Positions 49,870 through 61,522 of a stretch of 64,000 bases of DNA are shown one piece after another (the first letter of the stretch is position 1; the number at the start of each line of letters is the position of its first letter). A program made the position numbers and the translations under genes. The notes under the pieces are model-generated. The model did no database searches, was not told where the DNA came from, and worked only from the letters and a program-made list of their open reading frames with translations. Source of the DNA: Trichoplax adhaerens (taxonomy: Eukaryota > Placozoa > Uniplacotomia > Trichoplacea > Trichoplacidae); the NCBI RefSeq assembly GCF_000150275.1, contig NW_002060943.1, forward strand, positions 6,126,559 to 6,190,558, written 5' to 3'.

Positions 49870-52340
49870 CATTTTTTGTTTGGTTAAGATTTTTCGTTCC
49901 TTTCTTAGCAAGCAGGTTCGCTTTACCTTCAATGCCTTGAAGGTACTATTCCATCTCCACGGATTCATAAATAGCCATATATGTGCATGCCGCAGTACTT
50001 AACATATCGAACTTTAAAGTAATTTCATTTTTAAAATCTTTGTATTGAACTGATCTACCATTTGGTAAGCTTTATTGTTAGTTGCTTTCAGTATTGGTGT
50101 TATAAATCTTTAGCAAGTAATATTCAATTATTAGATAATTAGTAGCTCTCGCGTTATACACGTACATTCGTTCACTGTAAATTTCCTATACCGTCCGATA
50201 CAATAGTAAAATTTAATCAGATCTTTCTGTACAGTACCGCATTGGTTCATAAATGGAAGCGCTCTGAAATATGTCAATATTCTATCTTAAATAAAAACAT
50301 GTTTGCTAAACTCGAGTTCGCCTTAGAGCGAACCTAATATCATAATTTCAAGTTCTGTTACGAAAAACTATAATACGTATCCTATCCTAAAATCCAGTTG
50401 CGGAAAAGCATAGCACTATAAAATATGACCACAACTTCGTCGCTAGTAATTTTTAATATTAAAATTTCAAGATAGTTTAGTATTTAATTTCCACCGTGTA
50501 GAAGTTTCCGCGGGAGTTTGCAAATGAACGATATTGATAAGATCGTAGGAGGCGTCTATAGATTCCTTTAGAGTATGGATTGTTGCATTCACGTTGACAT
50601 TATGATAGTAAAATTATCGCTAACGTCTGTAGTGTGGTATGAGATACGTAGATCATCATACTTATTTTAGTTTAATGTAAATCGAAAAAAATTAGTAGAC
50701 AAATTTATTATTTCGCAATCATGAGTCATTTCGCAAAGTTTTCGGATACTCCTGTACGTAGTAGTTATTAAGATGCACAATACCGCACATTATGCGTACG
50801 ACAAGAAAAGAAAACGTCTTACTCTTTTATTTAAAATACTCGAAGCAAACTAAGGTTTATCTTGCTTGTAAGAATCATTCTAGAATGTAAAATGTAAATA
50901 CCGTCATAGTAATTATAGTAACGTTATTCTATAAATATGGGTCCTTTATTATACCTAATGAAAATAGATGCAAAATCTTGTCCTAGGGTGTCCAGTTTAC
51001 TTTCTAAATTGTATCGATAGTTGGATCAATTAATCTTTCAAGCAGTTAGAAGTATAGGATTGCTCGAAAGATAATTTCATTAAATTGACATTAAAGCGAA
51101 TAAAAATTTGGGATAAAGTAATATTTCGATAGCTCAGAGTCTATGTAAGAGAATTATAATAAGCGGAAGCTACAGAAGACTAAGTATGCAGTCTACATTC
51201 TTTCCGTAGCAAGTTAGCTGCGTTTAATCTGAAGTATGCCAGAAAATTTAGTAAAATTCTGCATTTGTATTACGATAACTTATTCATGTTCTAGAAATCT
51301 GTAGATCGGTTAATCGCTCGGGTAGATAAGTAGACAGAAACGAGAGACGATACGATGAATTAAATTAGAAACTGATTGACATATTCTAAGGGTGACAGAA
51401 GTTTTAGAGCGATAATAAGAAGATAAAGATTGAAAGCATTCGCTAAAATCAAGATATCTCCCGTGGTAGAAGTTAGCTGAACTGAGCTCGGATAGACTCA
51501 ATAAATCTTTAAATTCTCTGTTAATGAATGAATAGTAAATGGTTTACCTTCAGATTACTTAAACAAGGGTTAATTAATCGCTTCATCATGTGTAATCATC
51601 ATGCTCTTTCAGCTGCAATTAAATTCACCTATGCATAAATATGATGAATATTAATTTTTGATGACTAATATAATTTAATATAGAACAATTGCCAAACCAC
51701 TGCAAGCATAATAATCTTACCAATCTTGTGGTAGCATCAGGTGAAGTATTTGCAATCTATTTTAAATAACGTGACTTATTGTTAATCGATGAATTATAAA
51801 TTACAATACAGCGCTTAAGTTGGTGAAAACAATAGAAAGCGATGTAGACCATGACAGTAATTAATGCTGATAATATATATTACATTATCTATGCGTTATC
51901 AATTTGGCTATTGTCTTACGCTATTGTTGGCTACTATAACAACAGAGTCAACAGAGAGATAACGATCAAAATAATTAAGTCTAATTGGCTTAATCTACTC
52001 TTGCTTAGTAGATGATTTTGATTTACAGAGTCAGACCGACCTGATCTAGTGCTGCAAGTAGGATTGAAGGCAGTTATTAGAGATAGATTTGGACTGATCC
52101 ACCAACAGCCAAGTGCACTTAAGAGAATGAAATAATATTTAATTACACTTTGTAACATAGATTAAATAAGTATTTCATTCAACCGAATTAAATGAGTTAA
52201 AAATTGCTGTTCCATAACGTTGTTCTAAAATAGTGTTGCGCTTTAGATATAATTCTGAGCTCCACGATCAGGTAAATAGTAAGGTGAAAGATTCCCGTTA
52301 CAACACTGCTATTATAAGATAAATTGGAAGAGGATGCAAT
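49870..52340. other. Spacer between DDB1 and lamin-tail gene
   Basis: 2.5 kb of AT-rich DNA between two genes on the same strand. It should contain the DDB1 3' UTR and the promoter of the next gene. No exon-like conserved segment was recognised on either strand. Confidence 0.5.
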
Positions 52341-55300
52341 ATGGAAATTTTAGAGAACGATTGGTTATTATCTTCATCCAAGATTGATGACGACCTTGGA
52401 TGTGTTAAACACCAACCGGATCATCTACGTCTATATGTCATTAATAATCGGAATTTACACCAATATAAAACAATCGATGGCAAATTGAAACACCTTGGAT
52501 ACACATCAAATCAAATCTCTTCTAGGTACTTTTGCTATGTAAATATATTAATGTTTTAGTTAACTTTTATCGTACTCACTTCACTAGAAAAAGGGTAAGA
52601 TTATAGTTAATGGTTCAGTTAGGATGATAATCGCAACTAGCTTTACATCAGATGGTAAATTAACACTTTAGTTCTATTTTCTCCTTGTCTTCTTCATGGA
52701 ATGAGTACACTGATTCAAAATAGATCGTTATTTAAGTTTGTTTACCATATGCAGCTGATACATACATATATATAGCATACGAGTATATATATATTTTTTA
52801 TATATGTATCTGCTGCGTTGACTATATTGCTTTAGATTTTAATTGCTTTACCTTATTTCCTTCCTTAGCACGACATTAAATCAAGGGGAAGCCTTTATCG
52901 ATAAGGTAAATTTTTTGGCTACTTCTTGATCTAGTTAAGCGTATAACTAAGCAAAATAATGTTAAAATACTCTGTCAAATTCTTCAAATAATAACAATAT
53001 TCCATACTCTCAATCATTTTATATCCTTATTTCAAGCTATCTCGATCCATTCGTCGTAGATAATATGATTCCGCACTTGTCATTATAATTACTTTTCGCA
53101 TCGTTTATCAGTGTACTCTATCGGTTAAAGATAGCTATGTAGACAACTTTTAGCTAGATTGGTAGGTTATATCTTGATTTGGAGATTTGTCTTCCAGACT
53201 ATTGCATGCATAATTTCTCAATATACCGGAAACAAGATAGTTAGATGTCGTAAGCAAGTTGGATTACTAATTTATAAATTAGGACTCATCTTCGTGATTA
53301 CCGGACCGTAGATACTTTCTGTTAATGTACTCGAAAGAAGAACACTATGCATTATAAGCAGGCTAAATTGCTAGTTACGTTATGATTTAGGACCCATCTT
53401 CTTCATTCCTTTACATAGTTTATTGACAAGCTAGAAGATAATAACTAAATGTTATAAGCAAGCTAATATTTGTTAGTTGATGCTATGACTTAAGACTTGC
53501 TTTCCTAATTTCTATCATACATATTTGCAGTTTATATACTGGAAGAGGGCAGCGAAGCATTATGAGCAATCTAATTCACTACTTTTAGATTATTAATTCT
53601 TATCTTTCCACATAAAGAATATCACGCATTTCAATACATTCGAACGAAGGTACCAGATATTTTAAGAAAGCTAGCGGACTATTTTATATGGTCAATCAAT
53701 TAATCATTTATTTAGTTTTCCTACGTCAAGAATCCATGGAATTTCTATTAGTTTGTAGCACTCCAGTGGAAATAATTAGTTGGAAATCTAGATTAGACAG
53801 CCATTTTATGTGACTAACTACCCTTAGCCTTTAAAGCCAACGATTACACTGTATGGTAGTAATTTATAGCTTCCCCCCCTCCAAAAAAAATTAACGACGC
53901 CGACGAGGGGATTTTGATGCAAATGATTTGTTATTAACTGTTAAGCAAGATCTGCATCTTATATTTTTAATTAGCGACCATTTTTTAATGATACTGAAGA
54001 TTACGACATTTTATTACTTAAATATAGTAAAAATAGTTACTAGAAATTGCTGTAGAGTAGATCACTATCATATATCGTTAATTAGTAGGCGTAATTTTAA
54101 AGCTAATAAGCTCGAAGGAAGGTGATTGGATATTAGTCGTACTCTTTATTGCCATTATTTTGAGATTGCTAGTCGTTCTACCATAGAAATAGAAATTCCA
54201 TTGCCATTTTGGCTGTCTATTCGAGCATTTCTTGATCTTTTAATAGCTTTATAGAACGTATCTAAACCATGTAAAAGTATTCCTTGTATTGCCTATTCAA
54301 TCCTACTAGTATATTAAAGAGGATAATAGCAATTAACAATTAATAATCCTAATTGAATAATGTCTGCAAATAGAACTCTTTCTTTCACTTGAATACAAAG
54401 TACAAAAAATAACTATCAGATCTTTCACAGGATTACTGAATAATTTTACCTTTGAGAAAACATCCAGCTAAAGTAAAACCATCTACTTGTATTTAGCATA
54501 TATCCCACTTCAACAGAATACTCTATCTGTCATCTACTTTAATATCCGTAAAAAGCTGCTAAAACTAATCAGCATATAACTTATAGGGAATGTATTGACA
54601 TCCTTCTCTTCCCTTAAAAGAGAAACTTAAGCTTTTAATCGACTTTGTACTTCGTTTAGAGTGAAGGTAAAAGGGATAGTTGGGATAGCATCAATTAAAA
54701 ATGATATTACCTTATTAAGGTTAAGAGGAAAGATTAGTTTTTAAGGGACTCTTTCTATCTACTAGAATACGCTAAAAGACAGCTTAGGCAAAGTTAGCAA
54801 AAATAAGCTTTACTTTATGAACCCAGGTATGTTAACGAAGTAATATTATTTTCATGGCCCTTTAGTCTGACTCGAAAAGAGGCGCAGAAAATCGATTAAA
54901 AATTTAATCTTTCCCTCTTAACGAATATTATATTCATTTTAATCTCAAGATAAGCAAGCACAGAAATTCGATTAAAAATTTAGTCTTTCTGTCTTAACCA
55001 AGTAATGCTATATTCACTTTAATCTCACTCCGAAGCAGGCCCAGAAAATCGATTAAAAACTTAATCTTTCACTCTTGATAAATTAATATTCTACGCGCAT
55101 ATCACCTTTACTGAACCTACCATGGCTGTCCTTTCATTTTAGGCAACCCTACTTGAATGGAAGCAAGAAAATCAACGCTTAAAAGTCAGCGATGATCTAC
55201 TTAGGGATACGACTAGTAAAATCCAAGACAAGGTAAATGCTACTTAGACTATTTCCGTCATCTATCATTATTGAGAGTTAATAAAAGAAATGACAAAAAA

Positions 55301-57640
55301 TAAGTTCAATTTCGGTGCTAAAGCTGCTTGATCCCCTTTTACATTTCTCTGCAGTTACAAGCATATGAAAATGAATTGAAGATTCTATTTAATCGATTAA
55401 AAGTTAATGAAAATTGTAACATACTCAAGAAACAAGAAATACAACGCAGGATAAAACATCTTGAAGATCTCATTGTCGAGCACAACGACCATTCAATGCC
55501 ATCCAGTAATTTGGAAAATAACGATGATGATCATTACGAAGCACAACCGATTGCGATAGACTTTGACCATCAGAAGGCAAATTCTCATCATCATTATCAA
55601 CATCAAAATGCCGAAAATAGTACAAGACTGAGTAGTCCTACTATGGATAATCATAGTGCTCACGATAATAATACTAGAAGATTTAGCAAACGATCGACAA
55701 AACTGTTTAGTGCAACATCAAGAAATACCGAATTATCATCCATGACAGTTCCAACTGGATCTTTGCCTCCTTTCTCTTGGTTAGTAAAATAAGAATAAAG
55801 TGTGTTCATAGATCATCCAAATTATCATCCAATACCTAATCCGATTATAAATTATTAGTCACCTTAAATATAATTTTTGGCTATGTCTATTTTGTATCCT
55901 ATCGACAGTACTACCGGTACTGTTGTCATAGCAGATGTTGATCCAAATGGATATTTTGTCCAATTACACAATATTAGTTCTAATCAAGTAAGTGATTATG
56001 GTTATCCTAACAACTGAATTGAATCAATTTAAAACAAATTAAAGCTAGTATAAATTATCGCCATGATACTGAGTTAGGAAGGGCTGTGCTTATACTTGTG
56101 ATATTATTTTTATTATAATTGTAGGATGTAGAATTAGGATTATTCCAGATACAGCAAAGAACAGAGGGGCATATTATGGCTTCCTTTCAATTTCCTATCA
56201 CTTTTACTCTTGCTGCTGAATCGAAAGTTACAGTAAGATTGAATTGAAATAAGAGAATATAGTTTATGTGGAATCATATTTAGCTATTCCGATTTATAAA
56301 TAGGTTTGGGCCGCAGATAGCCAACATCCACATCGTCCACCTTTAGACGTCTTATGGATTAAAGAGAAAAGATGGCCAGTATCCCCAAATTGTATGACTA
56401 TATTATGTAAACCGAATGGCCAAGTAAGCCTTTAAGACTAGAATCAATTTACTTTAAGTAATCAAAATCTAGAATATCTTATCCAAGAAAAAAGATTTTA
56501 AATTCGTTTCTACAATATCTGCTTTAAACTAATATCGACAGGCAATGGCGTGGACTTCTTCAGCCGGTGTAATTACTCGATATCAACATGTGTTAAAGAA
56601 GAAACAAGATAGACGATTGCATGAAGATAGAAATAAACAAGTTTCCATTAGCCCTATGGATGATAATTCAATTTTTGAGAAAAGAACGGCCTCGCCAACA
56701 TTAAGAAAACGAATCCATTCTCCTTGCCTTAGGTAGGAAATTTAAAAGCTTGCAGTAGATCTGCACGGGCATTAATTAATTATTATAGTCGATATTGGAT
56801 CGTTAGCCTATTTGTCAATATAAGAATGATGTAAAGAGAGAATTGAAGTTAGTAGTCCATTGCTAAGTGTGATGATGGAGGAGGAAATCCTATTTTACAA
56901 AGTCAATATCAATTAACATATGGGCATTGAACTCTATTTAGCACTGGAAATGGTGGAAATAGATCAATTAACTATAGAAAATCAGCTTCTGAAATTATTA
57001 CCTTAAAAGATTTAAAACATTTTACAGAACAGGTAAATCTTACCTCATTTCTGCTTAAGAATTTTTTAAAGGTTTACATTATTAAAAGTAATTAATAAAT
57101 CCTTATTTCTGTTGATTAGTGCATATAATATAATATATTCGCTACATAACATTTAGATGAATCAGTAATTACGAACAGTTAAAACTACAGATTGTAATTC
57201 TATTCAGATTTCAATCATTTTGATTATATTAAGTGTAAGCCAAATCTAATCGATTTTTTACGCCAATCTACGCAGATAAATGGTAGGAGTAGACCGCAAA
57301 GTAGTCATCAATTATCAAGGAGTAGGATAATGTCCAATGACAGTGACAATTATAATTATTTGAAGTTAAAGAGAAACTCCGATCAAATGGTACAATATTG
57401 GAGAAGACCGGTATCAGTTAAGCAAGTTCGTATCTGCTATTATAGTAATAGTAAATTATTGATACAGCCATCATCGAAGCTATTACTTGATAAATTAAAA
57501 GGAATCTTTGGTAGTTAGCTAAAAGATTTTGTTGGAAAGTTAACTATTCCCTCAATCATGTTTTTGTTTGTCTGTAGGAAAGAACAAGAGGAGGCAGCAT
57601 TCAGATCCATTCCTCTAAAGCATATAATTATATTTTATAA
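52341..57640 (+). CDS. Lamin-tail-domain protein with short coiled coil (LMNTD-like)
   Basis: Contains an Ig-fold lamin tail domain (LTD), known from nuclear lamins and LMNTD1/LMNTD2. Model exons, all in phase: 52341-52525, 52869-52905, 55143-55232, 55355-55779, 55909-55987, 56125-56232, 56304-56423, 56542-56732, 56942-57032, 57234-57425, 57578-57640 (526 aa). ATG opens MEILENDWLLSSSK. A modest coiled coil lies at about residues 75-140 (LLEWKQENQRLKVSDDLL, then ENELKILFNRLK). A His/Asn-rich linker follows, then the LTD, about 217-345: GTVVIADVDPNGYFVQLHNI, FQFPITFTLAAESKVTVWAA, PPLDVLWIKEKRWP and GQAMAW. The tail is basic and Ser-rich (RTASPTLRKRIHSPC). There is no long rod of canonical intermediate filaments and no visible CaaX box, so it is not a classic lamin. 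The two first exons and the last two are less certain; without the final splice the frame stops at 57518. Confidence 0.78.
52751..52816. repeat. Imperfect 66-bp inverted repeat with AT core
   Basis: The left end GCAGCTGATACATACATATA is mirrored by TATATATGTATCTGCTGC on the right, around an alternating TA core. It lies in intron 1 of the lamin-tail gene and could fold into one long hairpin. Confidence 0.75.
53231..53580 (+). repeat. Degenerate tandem repeat, about 104-bp period
   Basis: Four decayed units starting near 53231, 53331, 53430 and 53537. Each carries a purine-rich start, then ATAAGCA(A/G)GCTAA-like and GGAC(T/C)CATCTTC-like segments (53250/53354/53454/53562 for the first). Located in a large intron of the lamin-tail gene. 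Confidence 0.6.
54882..55080 (+). repeat. Tandem repeat, about 78-bp period, three copies
   Basis: Copies begin near 54882, 54958 and 55039. They share CAGAAAATCGATTAAAAA, TTTAATCTTTC, CTCTTAA and, in the first two, TTTAATCTC. Located at the 3' end of the same intron, 60 bp before the exon at 55143. Confidence 0.85.
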
Positions 57641-58342
57641 TGTATCATTCACTAAATACAAAAAGATAATCATTGGTACACCTTGTATAGAATAACGTAC
57701 GCATAATGTAACTATTTATTACAAGTTTCACTTGCTACAAAAATACAACCGACAATATAGGCTTTGTTAGCTGTTTTAAGCCTTTCAAAGTTGGCTCTAA
57801 TAATTAATACATCACTTATTCATGCGAGTTATCAATGACACAGTATCAGATAGCAGTAAGCATAGACGAATGAAAACATTTTTGAAATACCGATAATATA
57901 GACAATTTTTTTATACATGGAAAAAAGGAAATAGAAAACTTTCTTTGCAAGTTATCTATCAACTATTTTTTAATATAGAAACTTAAAGTTAATAAAAAAG
58001 ATAGACTTACAATCTACATTAACATAAAATTGTTGCTACTTTATCTTTGCTAGATAGGTATAGCCTTGCCATTTTATATGTTGGTGCTGGTCACAGAACC
58101 GTAACAAGATGCAATTTTAACTGTAGTAATAAATACAGTACAATACAAAGTGATTGTTATCTAAACGGACATAATATACTTTCAATTGGATCCACAGTTG
58201 TCGTGATAATAATTCATTCTAGGAACAATTATTATACGTATTTTGGCTACGTTTTAGCCTTGTATTGCTATTTACCGTTATCTTGGCAATATCCAAGTTC
58301 ATGCAATCGTAACCGTTAAATATCTCTACGATATACACATTT
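57641..58342. other. Convergent 3' spacer
   Basis: 700 bp of AT-rich sequence between the ends of the lamin-tail gene (+) and the BICRA-like gene (-). A plus-strand open frame at 58047-58319 overlaps the BICRA 3' end and shows no family similarity. Confidence 0.5.
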
Positions 58343-61300
58343 TCATACTTTATCATTAACTGAATCAGCCTTTGTCTCAACTGACTCTGGCACAGAATCA
58401 GATACTGCACCAGATGTACTTAACGTTGCTAACACTGTGCCTAATAATTAATTGAAAGAATGAAGAAGGTTAGTTGGTGATGCTATCATTAAGACATTTG
58501 TATGATACACATCTGAATATCAAACAGTTTTGCTGAAAATGAAGCAATAAAATAGACAAACCTGCTGATTCTGCGAATTTACCCATGCTTTCTTTCTTTA
58601 TTTCCTCAAAATCCTTACGTTCGTCGGCTAAAAAAATTCGATCCATCAAAACTCTCTCAGCTGATGGAGCATATGACTATAACCAAAATAAATGTAAATC
58701 AGACAATACATAAAAGAACATTCTTCATCGCTAAACTCATATGAATAATAAAATGTGTTGCAGACTATAGATAACCTTGCTCTCTTCGTATAAAAGTCGA
58801 GTAAATTTATTATACATTCGTTGAATCTTTTGAAGAGTTTGCTCACTTGTGCATTCATAAGCTTCATCAACTGTAATAAACAAGAAATTTTAACGTTACC
58901 ACAATTGAAAAGTATGCATACTGTTGATATCGGCAATCTTGCAGCACGTATCAGTACGTCTAAGTTGGTAAACGTTTCAAATACTTACATTTTGTTACGT
59001 CTTCTTCTTTTGGTATTGGTTCATAGTAGACATGGTAACGTAGGAGCTCTCGGCAAGCATTCTCGAAAGATTCGAAAGGTTTCATCTGTGGTGATTCCAC
59101 GAATATCTGATCGACACCCAAAGCAGTTGTAATTCTAGTAATAATAACCCAATGATTTTCAGTGTAAATATTACTGAGTTGTTTACCAATATAATACATA
59201 TACTAGGTATCTACTCGATCTGGGAAAACGTGTTATAAACACTGTTTTTACCTTGCAGCTCGTTTGGCTTGCTTAGCAGCTGCAGTAGGAGGTGGGCGTT
59301 TTTTCCCTTGATTCAAAGGCTTGCTAGATGTTCCCTACGTATATCATTAAAATTAGCATTTTAAGTATCTTCTGCTGCCTTGTGATACTACTTTGAATTT
59401 ATTTATATGAGTTTTTATCCCTACTGATGACAATAGGCTAATTTGAAAAAAAATTAACAAGAATATTTTCGTACCGTTTTAGTCGACTTTGAGCGGTTTT
59501 TCGATGGTGGCACTTTTGGCGTTGAAGTAAGTTTGGAAGTGGAACTTGTCGTTTTTGTACTGTTATTTTCATATAACCCCTTATCGGAGGTCTTGGTTGA
59601 TACTATTATTGATGTAAGAAGTATGATTAAAAGAATTTTCTATAACAATCTAAAATCGAAAGATTCATTGCAAGCCCTATAAACTTCATTTCTCTTCCTT
59701 AATCAAAGAAATAGGTGGTCTTACCCACAAACTTGGTGATATTTGATATCAGAGATAAGGGCATTGACCCTTTGGTAAATGATATATGTTTTATTAAGAC
59801 AAACTGGGGTAGAAGACTTACTATGATCATAATTTGTTGAAGTAGAAGTCGTTGTTTTAACAGCATCGACTGGTTGAGTTTGTTGCTTAACATCGGGCGT
59901 TTTTTTCGTATTTATGAGTAAAGCGCTTAGGTTATTAGCATATAACTTGATGTCTTTAGTTTCAATGCTTGATAAGGATAGTCGTTCGGCAAGTAATTTC
60001 TGATTACTAGCTTTAGTCGACATCAACTGCTGGAGAGTAAAGTTTGTCTTTGTCGACGTTGGTCCGGATTGATTGCCTGCTTTGGGATTAGAATTGCTAA
60101 CATTTTTATCAATGGATTGCTGTTGTGCTTGAATTAGAGTTAAATTCGATTTTTTGTCGTTATCATCTGCTGCTAAGGCAATTAATTCTTCCTGACTAAG
60201 AGAGGTCGATCCTAATGTAATTGTAAATAGAAGAGATTTATTTTTGGCCACATTAAAATCATCAAATGCAAGAGTAATTAATGTTCAATTAGTTTAAAAC
60301 AAACTTAGAGTTTATTTACCGTTAAGCGTAGCGTTTGCAGTAACAGAAAATTCATCGAATAGTTGACAGTCGATAATTTCATTTGGTAGACTATTTATCC
60401 CAATCGCTGCAGTTTGTTGGAATATCTATAGAGTAAAGGAAGGCATTATTATTATTTCAGCGTAGGTAAAGATATCCTATGGTACTGATCATTATTTAGA
60501 TTGTAGACATTTCAATGCAATATTATTAATGCATTCATGAACCAACTTGATTGATAGTAGTAGCCGGAGTTAATATAGTGTTAAAGTGATGGCAAAGTGT
60601 TATTCATGTTGATAAAGATTGCAAAATTATGGCTGTCACAACTAGTAGAGGTACTATTGAACTATTATGACTATTGGACTAATTACCATTTCATTACCTG
60701 ATCAGTTGGTGACAATGATGCTAAATTAGCAAGCGTAGTTATAATGTTACTGTCTTCTTCTTGTACGCTGTCATCTAAATTTGATGCTATCTTGTCGTCC
60801 GTTAACAGATCATTGTCAACATTGTTGATATCATCCATTGTCGAATTTATATTATTTGTATGCAATACAGCTTGTTCCTCCATGATGGCTTGTGTAGTAC
60901 ATTGACTTGGATTAGCTATGGCAGGATTTGATGAAGTTAAAGGTAGCTCTAATAAAGTACTAATTGAAGATTTGGAAGTATCACTTTGTTCGGTAGTATT
61001 GGAATTATCTTTATCTTTTGTGTCTGTGGATAAATCTGCAGTAGTACTGCTCGATTGATAGGAAGTTGATGTCGTTGTTTTTGGTGATAGAGGTTGTTTA
61101 ATAGATAATGAAATGGTAGCATTGGTAGTAGACCATGACGTACTTTCCGGCATGACCTAAGTGTCAACAAGTAAAAAGTTAATGGCAATATTACGTTGTG
61201 TATTTTATGATATGTAAAGCAATGTTAATCGATGTATAGTGTGACTATATGGACTTTCTCCAATTTGTGATGACGATCAATTTTATATTGATGTCTACAC

Positions 61301-61522
61301 TATCGACAAGAGAAGTAGCGTTAACAATGATGGTTAATAAGATGGAACTATTACTTTTATGAGCGGGGCAAGAAGGGAAAAAAATGAAGAATAAGAACAT
61401 AGTTTGTCGATTTTTATCTTTCAGTAAAGGGGAAATTTTGCAAAAATTTCTACTTCTTCAAAGCATGATAAGGAAGAACTAACCTCGCTTTCTAAATGAC
61501 TTTGTATTGGTTCTTTTCCCAT
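58343..61522 (-). CDS. BICRA/BICRAL (GLTSCR1)-like ncBAF chromatin-remodeller subunit
   Basis: Carries the GLTSCR conserved domain that defines BICRA and BICRAL, subunits of the non-canonical BAF (GBAF/ncBAF) SWI/SNF remodeller with BRD9; nuclear. Exons, all in phase, 552 aa: 61522-61484, 61156-60698, 60425-60320, 60211-59822, 59602-59475, 59334-59252, 59134-58989, 58870-58776, 58676-58562, 58440-58343. The N-terminal two thirds are Ser/Thr/Asn/Gln-rich and probably disordered, followed by a basic stretch GKKRPPPTAAAKQAKRAAR. The GLTSCR domain spans about 395-520: CRELLRYHVYYEPIPKEEDV, then TSEQTLQKIQRMYNKFTRLL, then SAERVLMDRIFLADERKDFE. Start: MGKEPIQSHLESE on a 39-nt first exon, spliced in phase to the next ATG-containing exon, so translation from 61153 is the alternative. 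Vertebrate homologues are much longer, mainly in the disordered part. Confidence 0.9.

Noticed and set aside
52341-57640. Classical nuclear lamin
   Set aside because: Only a short coiled coil, no long heptad rod and no terminal CaaX motif visible, so LMNTD-like is the safer call.
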